A stretch of 64,000 nt of DNA from Delphinus delphis (GCF_949987515.2 NC_082696.1:34948431-35012430); one strand, 5' to 3'; positions 1 through 11,274 are shown, numbered from the stretch's first letter. The notes: generated by a model from the sequence alone, not told the origin. Numbers and translations: made by a program.

Positions 1-432
1 AGGGTGGAATGGTGTTTATTGAGTGTGCAAAGATGGACGTAACTGGCTGATCAAGGGCCATTTATGTCTTGCTACTAAGATAGGTCATAACTTTGTAGGC
101 ATTTTGAGGAGGAGGTGGGAAATGCAAGACTTTGAGTGAAAAAGTGATTAGTCACAGGGAGAGTGAAGAGAATAAGGTGGAAGTTAGCTGAGAGCATTCA
201 TTTGCACATGAGCACTGATTTTTTTTGACTGGTCAAAATATACATCTCCTGTGAGCTAAGAGAAAAAAGCCATCGTTGTAAAACTATTAATAATAGGGAG
301 GTGAGGCAGAATGGACAGGTAGGAGTCAGGTCATGAGGGCTTGTATGACGTGTTATAAAGTGTGGAGTATCATTAAAGAAATTGATGACCTTAGTAAATT
401 TGTCTCTTAAAAGATACCTCTAGTGCCATCTT

Positions 433-719
433 AAAAGAGAAGTATAGATAGGGAGGGTGGGAGGGAGGGAGACGCAAGAGGGAAGAGATATGGGAACATA
501 TGTATATGTATAACTGATTCACTTTGTTATAAAGCAGAAACTAACACACCATTGTAAAGCAATTATACTCCAATAAAGATGTAAAAAAAAAAAGGGAGGG
601 GATATGGGTATATACGTAAGCATATAGCTGATTCATTTTGTTATACAGCAGAAACTATAACGCAACATTGTAAAGCAATTATACTCCAATAAAGATGTTT
701 AAAAAAAAAGAGAAGTATA
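433..719 (+). mobile_element. Tandem pair of L1 3' ends with one shared target-site duplication
   Basis: Two successive copies of the cetartiodactyl L1 3' terminus are present, one ending in poly(A) near 592 and the second ending at about 709. Both carry TTATACTCCAATAAAGATG just before the A tail. The first begins with a G-rich tract (451-469). A 14-bp direct repeat AAAAGAGAAGTATA lies at 433-446 and 706-719, so the pair behaves as one insertion. Either a second L1 landed in the A tail of the first, or a read-through RNA was inserted once. Confidence 0.85.
451..469 (+). other. G-quadruplex motif in an L1 3' end
   Basis: Five runs of three G separated by single bases: GGGAGGGTGGGAGGGAGGG. This fits the strict four-tract quadruplex pattern with one-base loops. 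Polypurine quadruplex tracts are a known property of mammalian L1 3' UTRs. Confidence 0.85.
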
Positions 720-1557
720 TTAGAGAGGTGCAAGAATGAAGGCAAGTAGTCAATTTAAACGGATTTTGTAGTAATCCAAGTAACAAATATTGATGGTCTG
801 ATCTTGAGACAGTGGTCATAGAAGAAAAGAGACAAATTTGAAAGATTCTAGTCGGATCTGATGTCCAAAGTTGATTGGGGAGGAGTAGAGAAGGAAATGA
901 AGATGCTTTTCATTGTCATAGAATGGGTAGAATAGTGTATGTAGAATGTGTTGTAGACTGTGTAGATTTGAAAAGATACTACATTCATTTTGGACATGTA
1001 TTTGAGGTACCAGTTAGGCATTCATTTGGAAAGATTAGGTAGAGAGTTAGAGTTTTGAATCTGGACCTCAGAAGAGAGACATATATGTTGTGGGTAGAGA
1101 TTGAGACCCAACATCTATTTTTTTTTTGGTAGTAGTTGAACCATGGAACTAGATGACAGGGAGCGTGCATTGAGAAAGAGCATGCCAATCTAGAAGATAA
1201 AAGCAACCATGTTCCCTTGAAACACAGCTTATGTGTAATAAAGAATTGGATGGAAGAATGGGAGTTTACAAAAGAGAATAGAAAATAAAGGCTAAAGAAG
1301 AAAAAGTAAAAGCAGAAGAGCATACAGTCATGGGACATTCAAGGAGGGAGTGATCTATAGGAGGTATTAATGGGAAGGGAAGCATTGGGATGACAAGTGG
1401 AAGCTACCCTTTTTTAGAAGATCATCAGTGAGGGAAATGATAACCACATGGCCCTGACCAGAGAAGAAGAGGTCCTAGACCCCTCTCCAGTGAGCTCTAG
1501 CAGTACCTGTGCATGGCCACATGTTAGCAGTTGCCTTGCAACTGCTGACTTAGCTGG

Positions 1558-1675
1558 CCCCTGACCAGATGGAAAGCTCCTTGAAGGCAAGGGTTGCGTA
1601 TAATCTGGTCATGACTTTTGAGTGCATTTGACACCTTGTACTTGTAATTGCTCAGTAAATATGTGATGAATGAAG
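1558..1675 (+). repeat. L2 LINE 3' end
   Basis: The text GAAAGCTCCTTGAAGGCAAGG followed by CTCAGTAAATATGTGATGAATGAA matches the well-known 3' terminal wording of L2 in sense orientation. It is short and diverged. Confidence 0.65.
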
Positions 1676-2060
1676 GAGGATGCAGAACTGAGGAAGCATT
1701 TTTATGAGCTGAAAGGAAACAGTTAATAGAGAGAAAGAGGCTACATGTAACTGACAAAGAAGTAACTGACAAAGCAGGGAGTCTGATTTGCTTATAAATG
1801 GGATCCAGAACGTAGTTGGAAGCTTTTATGTTTAACAAAAGACTTTTTTTCCCTCCTCTGAAATAGAACAAAATGAGGAGATGATGGGTTCATATGTGAA
1901 TTAAATGTGTAGATGTGGGGCTAAGAAGTGAAGGAAATTCATTCTGGATAGTCTTGCTTACTTACTGATGTAGGATGCATTTACTGAGTGGCTAATAAAT
2001 GCCAGGCACATATATTTCCTAATATCGCTTCATTCATGAATCTATATTCATAAGAGAGAT

Positions 2061-2990
2061 CTGTCTTTAGTTTCATTTTTTTGTATAATGTTTGTCAGGT
2101 TTTGATGTCAGAATTATCCTGGCTTCATAAAATAGATTTGATTGCTTTCCATATTTTTTCCTATGTTCTGGAACAAATTATACAGAATTGAGTTTACTAG
2201 TTCCTTTAAAGTTTCAAATAATTCGCTAGTAAAACAATCCCTGGAGAATTTGGAGTAAGTTTTGGAAATGTTTTTCATTATGCCTCTGGGTATTATTCAA
2301 TTCAGATTCTTCTAATTTTTATAAATTTTTATTTTTAGTTTATATCTTTCATGAAAAGCACCCATTTCACAGTTTTACATATTTACTGCATACACAGGAT
2401 CTTGATTGTAACTGCATACATTTTACTCTATTTGATTTTTGTACCCTTTTTCTTTCTAATTCAATTATTTTCTCCTTTTTCTTAATCAGATTTTCTAGAA
2501 ACCTGTCTTCTCTAATTTTATTGCCAATAATCCATGGGCTCATCTATCTATTTTTTCCTGATTTTAATTCATTAAACTTCGCTTTCAAAATATTATTTTT
2601 TCTTTTATTCTTAGTTATTTTATTTCATTGTTTTGCTAATTCTTGTTTAAAAATGTGTATGTTTAAAGTTGTGAAATTTCCAGTGAATGTAACCTTTTGC
2701 CATCTATTTCTCCAGGACTGCTTTCTATTATTTTGTTTTTGCCAAATAAGTCTTTGATCATCCTTTTATTTTTATTTTTATTCTATGTCACTGCAGCTAT
2801 TGTAAGTAGCAAAGAGGTGAATTTTTCTACCCTGATCTGAAAAGTTTTAAATATGAGGATTTAACTAGTTCACATTGAGAGTCACAGATGATGTTTGGCC
2901 TTTTTCTCTGTTGTTATTTTTCATGCTTTAACATTTATTTTTCCCTTTGCTATGTGAGCTATGCCTTATTTGTTTTTTTTTTCCATATAT
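2061..2990 (-). mobile_element. Old L1 ORF2 relic, antisense
   Basis: The plus strand reads as the complement of L1 ORF2: TTTGTCAGGTTTTGATGTCAG, then CTGGCTTCATAAAATAGATTTG, then sequence like the part upstream of the reverse-transcriptase core. It is rich in T and in stops, and strongly diverged. No L1 3' end is present. Boundaries are approximate. Confidence 0.65.
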
Positions 2991-4844
2991 AAGAAAGTTC
3001 ATTACAACACTTAAAAATTTATGAACATTGATTTTTAATTCTGTTTTCATTACCAAGAAATGAACCTATATCCTATCTTTTTATAAAATTAAAAAGCAAA
3101 ATAATTAGAAAATAAATAAAGACCAGAAGGAACTGCTGGTAGTTATTCGAACTTTATTCAGGAATGTGGGGAAAGAAAGTAGACTATATTTTCACACACT
3201 TTTTTTCTTTTAACCTGCCAGAGACCAGCTGGGTTTGTCTACACTATACCCTAAAAAAAACAGTTGAGGACAGTTACTCTCTAAACAACATGCCTAATAA
3301 CCAGGTGAAATAAAGGACTTACTTTCCAGTGGAGCAAGTGAGGGTCTATGCAGATCAGAGGCTGCAGAGAAGCCTATCATGTGGACATGGATGCTTTCCT
3401 CTGGGCATACAGGTTATTGAGGGAAAAAGGAGGGAACAAAGAAGCCTTGAAAAGGGGGAAATAGTGCCTGATAGAAAAATACTTGAAGATTTCACCTAAA
3501 AGAACTGTGTACATCAGATAAAATTAAAATTAGTTTAAGCACTCTCCCATTTTTAACCGTAACATAGAAGTTTCATATCAAGATAATGACAGTTATAGAA
3601 ATTTTTAGTGTGTAAATTTACACATTCACTTGTAGTGTGTAAATTTCTTGCATTAGTAACTTACATTTTAAAATTCTGCTTGAGCATGTTTATTGATCTT
3701 TTTAAAAAATAATCCTTGAAATTATCAAATTTTGCTAGACCCCATCTAGGTGTGAATTTTTTGTTTTTTTTATGAACTTCAATCCACACTTGGATAAGGA
3801 AAATAAGGAAATTTTTCATGTGAGGAAAATTTACTTTTATTACGTTCTTCAATATTGTTTCTTACCCCTCAGGAATGTCAAATATGTATATACTTGATTG
3901 CTAGGCCATTTACGTCTGCTGTATGCCCCCTTATCCTTTTCAATTTGCTCTTTTCCTCTACAGTCTCAGAGACTTACTTTAACTTGTTCTTTATATTTCA
4001 CACTTTATTTCAATAATGCTAATTCCTCTCTTTAACGTTTCTGTGATGGATATTGTATATGACAGATAGCAACCATTGTACCTTGCCTCTGGCCCCCCTG
4101 TATCACAGCCCTAAAAACCTGGGAACTGAATTTTCCAAAACCCCCTATTAAAAGGAGTCTAGATACAGGTCAAGTTTTATTGATGAGGGGCATTCACATG
4201 ACATTTGAAAGGTAGAAGTCATTCTGCTTCCTTGGGAACTGGTAACATACACTGGCTTTGGCAAATAAGAATTTTTGCAATGTTCACTTTCTCCTGCCAT
4301 TCACCTGTATTAGAGCCATGAAGCAGCTATGAAGTCAGCAGTGGTTTCCTGCAGGCTGAAATTACTTTTCTAAATCAGAATTCCTTGCCAGAGACTTTTA
4401 TTATAGAATTATTAACTGTGTGTCTCTGCTATAAAGTCATCCCATATGTATCTCCTTATCAGTATCCATCGCCTTCCCTTCTGCAATTCCAGCTGCACTA
4501 GTCAGAGAAAATATCTCCTTATCAAGGTAAATATGGAAGGGGATATCATTTTACTGTCACCGCAGCATCCTCACATTGCACATCACAATTCACCCTTAAT
4601 TGCCTGTTAGAACTCCTCTTAGTGAGGTTTCTCTTCCGAATGTCTACGTCAACTCATCTCCTCCTGCCTTGCTCTTCTGTGCCTGGGGACTTTTGGGTGG
4701 CAACACAGTGGGAAGAGAGACCAGGCCAGGACAGCTTAAGGACATCTATTAAGACTAAGCAAAAGTCGATGTTTGTGAGCAGTCATGATAAAGAATCCCA
4801 ATGCCTAACAACTGGGTCCCTTTCCCTTTTTAACAAGGATCAAA
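2991..4844. other. No gene recognised; AT-rich unassigned sequence
   Basis: No convincing coding region or named repeat. A 13-base direct repeat AGTGTGTAAATTT occurs at about 3607 and 3633, the first copy overlapping a small palindrome GTGTAAATTTACAC. The block at about 4080-4400 has the look of an old mammalian repeat (GGGAACTGAATTTTCCAAAA), but I cannot name it. A 97-codon open frame at 4622-4915 has no recognisable motif and runs into L1 sequence. Confidence 0.4.
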
Positions 4845-6275
4845 TAAAATCTTGGCATTGTGACCTTGGATTTGGCAATGCTTTGATGCCAAGAACACAA
4901 ACGATAATGGATTGATGTACTTCATCAACATTAAAAAATTTTGTGCTTCAAAGGATATCATGAAGAAAAATGGAAAACCCAGAGACTGGGAGGAACTATT
5001 TGCAAATCATATCTGATAAGGGATCTGTATCCTGAATATCTAAGGAACTATTAAAACTCAATAATAAAAGACAAGTAACCCAATTAACAGGGATTTGAAT
5101 AGCTAAGTCTTCAAAAAATATATACAAATATCCAATAAGCAAATGAAAAGTTGTTCAACTTCATACAGTCATACAAACCAAATGCACAATGCAAAGCAAA
5201 AGCCCAATGAGCTATCAATCACTTCACAACCACCAGAATGGCTGTGATTTAGGAAAAAAAAAAAAAAAAAGACAATAGTAATAAGTGTTGGTGAGGATGT
5301 AGAGAAACTGAAACCTAATACAACTGAAAATGTAACATGATGCAGCCACTTTGAAAAACAGTTTGGCAGTGACTCAAAACATTAAACATAAAGTTACCAT
5401 ATGACCCAGCAATTCTGCTCAGATATCTACCCAAAAGAAATGAAAACATATGTTAACACAAAAAATGTGTACACAGGACTTCTCTGGTGGCGCAATGGTT
5501 AAGAAACCGCCTGCCAATGCAGGGGATGCGGGTTCAATCCCTGGTCCGAGAAGATCCCACATGCCGCAGAGCCACTAAGCCCAAGCACCACAACTACTGA
5601 GCTTGCGCTCTAGAGCCCGTGAGCCACAACTACTGAAACTCATGCGCTTAGAGACCATTCTCTGCAGCAAGAGAAGCCACTGCAATGAGAAGCCCATGCA
5701 CCGCAAGGAAGAGTAACCCTTGCTTGCTGCAACTAGAGAAAGCCTGTACACAGCAATGAAGACCCAACATAGCCAAAGATGAATTAATTAATTAATTTTT
5801 TAAAATGTGTATACAAATGTTCCTATCTACACTATTCATAGTACACAAAAAATGAAAATGTTCATCAAATGATAAATAGATAAACACAATACAGTATATC
5901 CACACAATAGAATATTATTCAGCAATAAAAAGGAAGGAAGTACTGGTACATACCATACCAGGGATGAAAGATGCCAGTCACAAATGAGCACGAATTGTAT
6001 ATAGCTCCATGTATATGGAATGTTCAGAATAGGCAAATATATAGAGAAAGGAAGTAGATTAGTGGTTGTGTAAGACTCAGAATAGGAGGCAGAAATAGGG
6101 AGTGACTGCTAAAGGGTACAATATATATTTTGGGGGTGATAAAACTGTTCTAAAATTAGATTATGGTGATGATCGCAAAACTGTATAGATGTATTAAAAC
6201 CATTGATCGCATTATACACTTTAAAGGGTAAACATTATGGTATATCAATTATATATCAATAAAACTGTTGTTTTA
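4845..6275 (+). mobile_element. L1 relic, sense: ORF2 C-terminal part and 3' UTR
   Basis: Landmarks in order: CTTCATCAACATTAAAAAATTTTG (about 4921), TTTGCAAATCATATCTGATAAG, ACCAGAATGGCTGTGAT, CATATGACCCAGCAATTCTG (about 5399), CCACACAATAGAATATTATTC and a 3' UTR ending near ATCAATAAAACTG. These are the usual ORF2 C-terminal and 3' UTR landmarks of older L1M elements. The reading frame is destroyed. A long CHR SINE interrupts it at 5476-5801. Confidence 0.85.
5476..5801 (+). mobile_element. CHR-type SINE, long body
   Basis: The tRNA-derived head GGACTTCTCTGGTGGCGCAATGG contains the A box, and GGGTTCAATCCC matches the B box. The body has the typical ACAACTACTGAG repeats. The tail is ATTA-rich, not plain poly(A). 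Imperfect 14-bp target duplications AAAATGTGTACACA and AAAATGTGTATACA flank it at 5462-5475 and 5802-5815. It sits inside the sense L1 relic, so it is younger than that L1. Confidence 0.95.
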
Positions 6276-7269
6276 ATTTTTTGTTTTTTTAGCATTACAG
6301 AAAAGAGCCACGTATGTACTCTCCCTAGCAAGGGCCTGGTATTACTTCTAGATATTATCCACTACTGCTTTGGCAAAAGCCTGACCTTTTCTGTCAGGCA
6401 ACTAGCAGAATTACCAGATGATGACTCAAAAGTTGTCATTCATCAGGCAGTTGATGAAAGATGACATTTTGTGAAAGAGAAGATACACTTTTTGGTCAAT
6501 GTAAGATGAGCAAAAGTGTGAGTTGTAAAAAAAGCAATGCCTGAGGTTTAAAACATTCGGAAAGATGTATGTGTGAGAAGGGAAGGAATGACCATGGACA
6601 TCTTGTAAAAGAAGGGTGGCTTCCAGGCCTTCCGGTCAGTGGTACAGGACTTGAGCCTCTGGCATTCTCAAGTCGATGGGTGGAAGCTTGACTTTCCTAT
6701 TTATCTAGAAAGATTGCTCTGTTTCTGAGGTCTAGGTTTGAGTTAATATAAAGGATTTTTTTCATCAAATTTGTTATATATATATATATATGTAAATAAT
6801 TTAAGGAAAAAATTACTGATAGATGTGTATTTGGTAACATCTTTTTAGAGTAATTTGGACATCTATGGTTGAAGTGTTCAAAAAAACACATTGATCGTGG
6901 CAGAATAAATTATTTGAATGAATTATGGAGAAAAGTTCTGATTGTTGGTGCATGGTGTGCATTCTAGACTGGGGTCATTTTTTCTGAAGTATCTAAAATC
7001 CCACATACGTCCTCCAACCCTGAGGACTGATTTCCTTCTAAATGCCACCATCTCTTCTGCATGACAAATTCATATTCCTTCTAGTAAAATTACTTTGATC
7101 CTATTTCAATTAAAATAAACCTTGGTCTTATGCTGTGAGAATTGCCTTAAGCACTTTTCAAAGCTTCTCTACTTTGACTATCAATAAATGATGTCTCTGC
7201 CCTATTTGATTCCCTAAAGTTGAGGAGATAGGGCAAGAAATAACAGCCAAACACCTCTCTAACTGCTCT
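6276..7269. other. No gene recognised; short (TA)n tract at 6775-6792
   Basis: Unassigned sequence after the L1 3' end. A 75-codon open frame at 6237-6464 starts inside the L1 3' UTR and matches no family I know. The only simple repeat is a (TA)n run near 6775-6792. Confidence 0.4.
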
Positions 7270-7440
7270 AAATATAACTTATTTAATCCTCACAACACCT
7301 ATGAAAACAAGTACTATTATAAACCCCATCTTACAGACGAAAAACTGAGGCACATAGAGATTAAATAATTTGCTCAGATTTACTTAGTAGATAGAGCTGT
7401 AGAGAGAGTCAACCATTCTGGCTCTATCTGCTTCCAACAT
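7270..7440 (-). repeat. MIR SINE, antisense
   Basis: The plus strand reads as the MIR complement: TTTAATCCTCACAACACCTATG, then CCCCATCTTACAGACGAAAAACTGAGGCAC, then an eroded version of the AGGTCACACAGC segment. Landmarks are in the right order and spacing. Confidence 0.85.
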
Positions 7441-9055
7441 CGGAATAGTAAAGGTAGAAATTTGGGTTCATTTTCACAGAGAAGAGGTTATTAGGTTCAG
7501 ATTGGACAAATAGCATGGGAATGAAGAGTAAACAGCAAATGCAAAGATCAGTTCTTAGAAAAATATGACAAAACCTGGAGACTGGCAACTTACATAAACT
7601 AAGAGCAGTGAGGAAGCCAGTGTTTCTTGTTTGGCAGTGAGAATAATCAGTGGGGCCACTGATTGAAATGGGGTGCAAATATCTTATGAGGAAGGAAAAG
7701 AATGACCCCAGCTTGATCCTCAAGTATATTTTGATTATATTCTATTTCTCTTCTCAGTAGAAGAAATTCAATTTATTAGATGAATAGAGGAAGAGAGGGG
7801 AAAGGGGAGTGTTTCAAAGAATAAGGTTAAAGTCATCACAGCTTGACAGAATCTTAAAAATCAAAAATTACGCCAGAATAGCAGGTATTTGAGACTTACT
7901 GTGAGAAACAATTTTATTTTAAACACATGTGCTTTCTTAATGACACTGCTAGCTTGGTGGCTGTGCAGCCCGCCTTCAGCAGGAAGTGCTGATTTGTTTA
8001 ATTCTATTAAGCCTGTAGGAAAGGTAAATCTGTCTCCTGAACTTAAAGGGCCTCTGCTCCAAAGTAAGTTTGACATTGGCCAATAATCACCCTGACATTC
8101 CTGTGGCTTTGGCTGCTCTCGAAGCTGCTGAGTGGCACCAAGAGAAGAGGCTGAGTGAGAAAGCCTACCTACAGCAACAGCATGTCCTTTCAGTGCTGAG
8201 AAGGGATAATATCCTCAAAACGGCACAAACATAGATGCTGTCCATTGTGCTCCACGGTGTTGAGGGCCCTTGGGGTGAGGACTGGGAAAGTTCTTAAAGC
8301 CAACAGAGGCAGAGGGAATGATGTGCTTCTCGAGGCAGGTCTAAGTCAAAGGAGTCAACCGTGACAATGGCCTCTGAAGCTGCTTGCTTTACGAAATGAA
8401 CTCTGCAAACGGGGCCAACCTGAAGAGCATGTGTTATATTTTGGTCACCATTTTAGCTCCAAAATACCACAACTCTTAGCCCTTAATAAATGCTTCCTAA
8501 ATATGTGGTACCATTAGAAGCTTGTGTTTGGGAAGGATGGTGATCCCAGTGTGTAGAGGAGAGTCTTGGTTTACCTTTTATTTGTCCTAAGGTCCTGTTC
8601 AGTTGCATATGTCCAAGTATCTTAATTTTTTCCCAAGTATCATTATTAATAGTTGTATGAAAATAAGCCAGGATAGGTCTGGTAGATATCTATTTTATTT
8701 CCAGCTCCTGTCATTTTCTTACTGGCAGTAGGTATTAAATTCATATACACTGAAAGATGACCAGCAATAGCTTCTCTTTAATTTTTTAAGAATCTTTTCC
8801 AGATTCAAAGAGAATGTGCAGTGCAAAAGCTAACTCATTTTGTCCTGGTGGTGGCGGGAGAAGAATTAGATGTTCCTCCCCTGCTAGTCACTTGGTGTAA
8901 TACCCAGTTGTGTTAAAGCCTATGTGACCTGCAATAGTCATAAGTCCACCAGTATCCCAGAAGGAAGGGCCATTGATATATATATATATATATATATCAC
9001 ATATGCATAGAAATAGAGACTGAGCAGTCTTGTCTTAAAATGTATAGCAAGTAGT
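7441..9055. other. No gene recognised; includes (TA)n at 8975-8998
   Basis: Two overlapping short open frames on opposite strands (about 7861-8086) show no motif. The stretch at about 8090-8420 is visibly richer in G and C than its surroundings and carries no repeat wording I recognise. A (TA)n run of about 24 bases lies at 8975-8998, shortly upstream of the hAT relic. No terminal inverted repeat of a hAT element could be picked out by eye. Confidence 0.4.
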
Positions 9056-9732
9056 TTGAATGTTCTTCCTACAGTGATGCCATCTACCAATTGTAGTTCT
9101 ATAGCTATTTATCGTATTGTTTGGCAATATTCTTTGAATTTTGCAATTAATCCTTCTGTCGTCAATGACCTCAAACATGAAAGTGCATGTTTCATTTTAA
9201 AAATACTTACTAAATTTTCCATTCATCACAAAGGCCATAGTGATATCACTGACCAGATGAAAACTAGAGGACAAATGAGATCTGCTAGGAAGTCAGCAGC
9301 GTCAACCAAAATTTGTTATTTTAGGAAGACTGTGTCCAAAAGGAAAATTTTACATAGGCCACCACACAAGGTGTGTCTATTTATCACTCTTTGAAGCATG
9401 AGTTTTCATTTAGATCAACTGACTGTTGGCTTAAGTTCATGTTGCTCATTTTCAATTCCAAGATTTGGGGCATGCATGAAGCGGGAAGTAATAGCAGAAA
9501 ATTCTGTGGCTCCATTAGCAGAAGAACTTCTTAAGTTTGAAGGATGTCAGTTTTGTATCAGCAGATGCTTCAAATTGAAAATTAGTTAATTCCAATAACA
9601 GTTCTTTTTTTATTTTCACATGGTTTCTGGAATCAAAGTAAAGCTTTCGGAATGTATTCTTCCAAAGGTGAAACATCTGATATTGTTGTGAATGTTAAAA
9701 GTGTAACAGTGAAGTTATAATATTTGTTTTTG

Positions 9733-9934
9733 TTTTTTTTATGCGGTACGCGAGTCTCTCACTGTTGTGGCCTCTCCCGTTGCGGAGCACAGGCTCCAGA
9801 CGCACAGGCTCAGCGGCCATGGGTCGTGGGCCCAGCCGCTCCGCGGCACGTGGGATCTTCCCAGAGCGGGGCACGAACCCGTATCCCCTGCATCGGCAGG
9901 CGGACTCTCAACCACTGCACCACCAGGGAAGCCC
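9733..9934 (-). mobile_element. CHR-type SINE, short body, antisense
   Basis: The plus strand shows the reverse complement: a poly(T) run, ATGCGGTACGCGAGTCTC, and the head complement CCACCAGGGAAGCCC. The B box complement GGGGCACGAACCC is visible. Target duplications of 17 bp (one mismatch) lie at 9716-9732 and 9935-9951. It lies inside the hAT relic, between the two putative catalytic Asp segments. Open frames across it are artefacts of the SINE. Confidence 0.95.
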
Positions 9935-10281
9935 TATAGTATTTGTTTTTGTCGTGATAGTATGAGTAGGAAATTTTGTGGAGCATATCACCATGGTAAC
10001 AACAATGTTCTCACTAAATTAAGAAACCTATGGAAGAGAAATGTATTTGGAATTGCTTGGGATGTACACATAATTCATAATTTCATCCAAATAAGCTGTA
10101 ACATTCTACCAGTTGAAATTGAAGATACAGTTGTCAAAATGTACATATATTTTTATATGTACACAATTGGAATAACTAAACTTTTGTAATAAAACTAATA
10201 TTGAATTAAAAAAAAATCTTCAGCATGGGATTATATTCTTTCTCTCTTTGCAACATCTCATCAATAAGATTCCAGGAATGT

Positions 10282-10492
10282 GGGCTTCCCTGGTGGCGCA
10301 GTGGTTGAGAGTCTGCCTGCTGATGCAGGGAACACGGGTTTGTGCCCCGGTCCGGGAAGATCCCACATGTTGCGGAGCGGCTAGGCCCGTGAGCCATGGC
10401 CGCTGAGCCTGCACATCCGGAGCCTGTGCTCCGCAACGGGAGAGGCCACAACAGTGCGAGGCCCGCGTACCGCAAAAAAAAAAAAAAAAAAA
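10282..10492 (+). mobile_element. CHR-type SINE, short body
   Basis: Head GGGCTTCCCTGGTGGCGCAG with A and B boxes (GGTTTGTGCCCC), the short GC-rich body and a poly(A) tail of about 20. A perfect 15-bp target duplication AGATTCCAGGAATGT lies at 10267-10281 and 10493-10507. It interrupts the middle of the hAT relic and is opposite in orientation to the copy at 9733. Confidence 0.96.
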
Positions 10493-11274
10493 AGATTCCA
10501 GGAATGTTTGAGCCTTCGAATAACTACTTTATAAATCATCCCTAATGTCCAACAATGATATTAATATTTTTGTAAATTATTTCACTAAATTTTGATTGAA
10601 TTTTGTTCAAAGTCAGCTGGAATTTTTAAGCAAAGTATTCAACAAATGGTGCGGCAAGAAAAGTAACCTCAGTTTGAAGCTCTCAGCAAATTGAAATTTT
10701 CAAAGACAGTATCTTGCAAACAGGAAAGCATTTATCTCTACAAATGCAATGAAGAGATAAATCAAAGAATGAGATTACAGACAGTATAAAATTTAGTTTT
10801 GAAATTGCATAACAGCTTTGGAACATCTGACTTGTGGGAAGAATTAGTTGATAGATCTCCTATTTGTAATCGAATAAATTTATGTCCTGTATTGGAATAA
10901 AAGAAAATTGAGAAAGCCTACAATTTTGCAGCTTTTCAATTTGGTAAACTTTCAAGAAAATTGTAAACAGAGACAAGTTATTTGACAAATGTTGTCTTAC
11001 AAAAATATTTGTTGAAGGAAGCTACTTTAAATGGAAGCAAAAAGGCAGTGTCTGTGAAAATATTTGGGCTGAAATATTTACCCATTTCAGTATAAATTAA
11101 ATTGGAATTGAGAATATATTTTACCTAGCGGAATTTATTTGGAGATTACCAGCTTCCTCAGCACATTTAGAAAGACTATTTTCCTACTTCTTTTACAAAG
11201 AAATAGTTAATTAAGCTGTCAATGATTTCAACTCTTTTTTTTAACATAGAATTCTAATTCAAAAATGTTGCAGA

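Larger units (their letters stand above)
1..1365 (+). repeat. Old mammalian interspersed repeat, family not named, interrupted
   Basis: The purine-rich text resembles a high-copy old mammalian repeat known to me by its wording: a phrase about 300-360 like CAGGTCATGAGGGCTTGTA, then GTAGTAATCCAAG near 768, then TTTTGGACATGTATTTGAGG near 990, then GGAGGGAGTGATC near 1344, all in the expected order. The L1 insertion at 433-719 splits it. I cannot attach a family name with certainty, and the first 300 bases match least well. No reading frame of interest is seen. Confidence 0.5.
9056..11214 (+). pseudogene. Decayed hAT transposase gene with BED-finger-like N-terminus
   Basis: Conceptual translation in shifting frames gives a hAT-type transposase in the right order. 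A 112-codon open frame at 9056-9394 contains FSIHHKGHSDI (residues 54-64), like the second half of a BED zinc finger, but the later His positions read Gln. Next come YHSLKHEFSF (about 9382, another frame), ENSVAPLAEELLK (about 9500) and SADASN (9558-9575), which fits the first catalytic Asp of hAT enzymes. SKGETSDIVVN follows near 9661, then CRDS (9950-9961), where the second catalytic Asp is expected, NNVLTKLRN, and HIIHN with LPVEIEDTVVK before a stop at 10187-10189. Near the end RLPASSAHLERLFS (11143-11184) matches the hAT C-terminal dimerisation motif, with a stop at 11212. Many frameshifts, stops and three SINEs rule out a working gene. Assignment to hAT is strong; the exact family and ends are not settled. 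Confidence 0.8.

Noticed and set aside
9724..10189. Overlapping open frames of 71-140 codons beginning in the SINE at 9733
   Set aside because: The N-terminal halves are translations of the antisense SINE. Only the part after 9938 is meaningful, and it belongs to the hAT relic.
10206..10475. Minus-strand open frames over the SINEs at 10282, 11275, 14061, 25971 and 36353, with [18 protein letters not shown] protein text
   Set aside because: The same peptide recurs at every short SINE copy, so it is SINE sequence read in an open frame and not a gene family.
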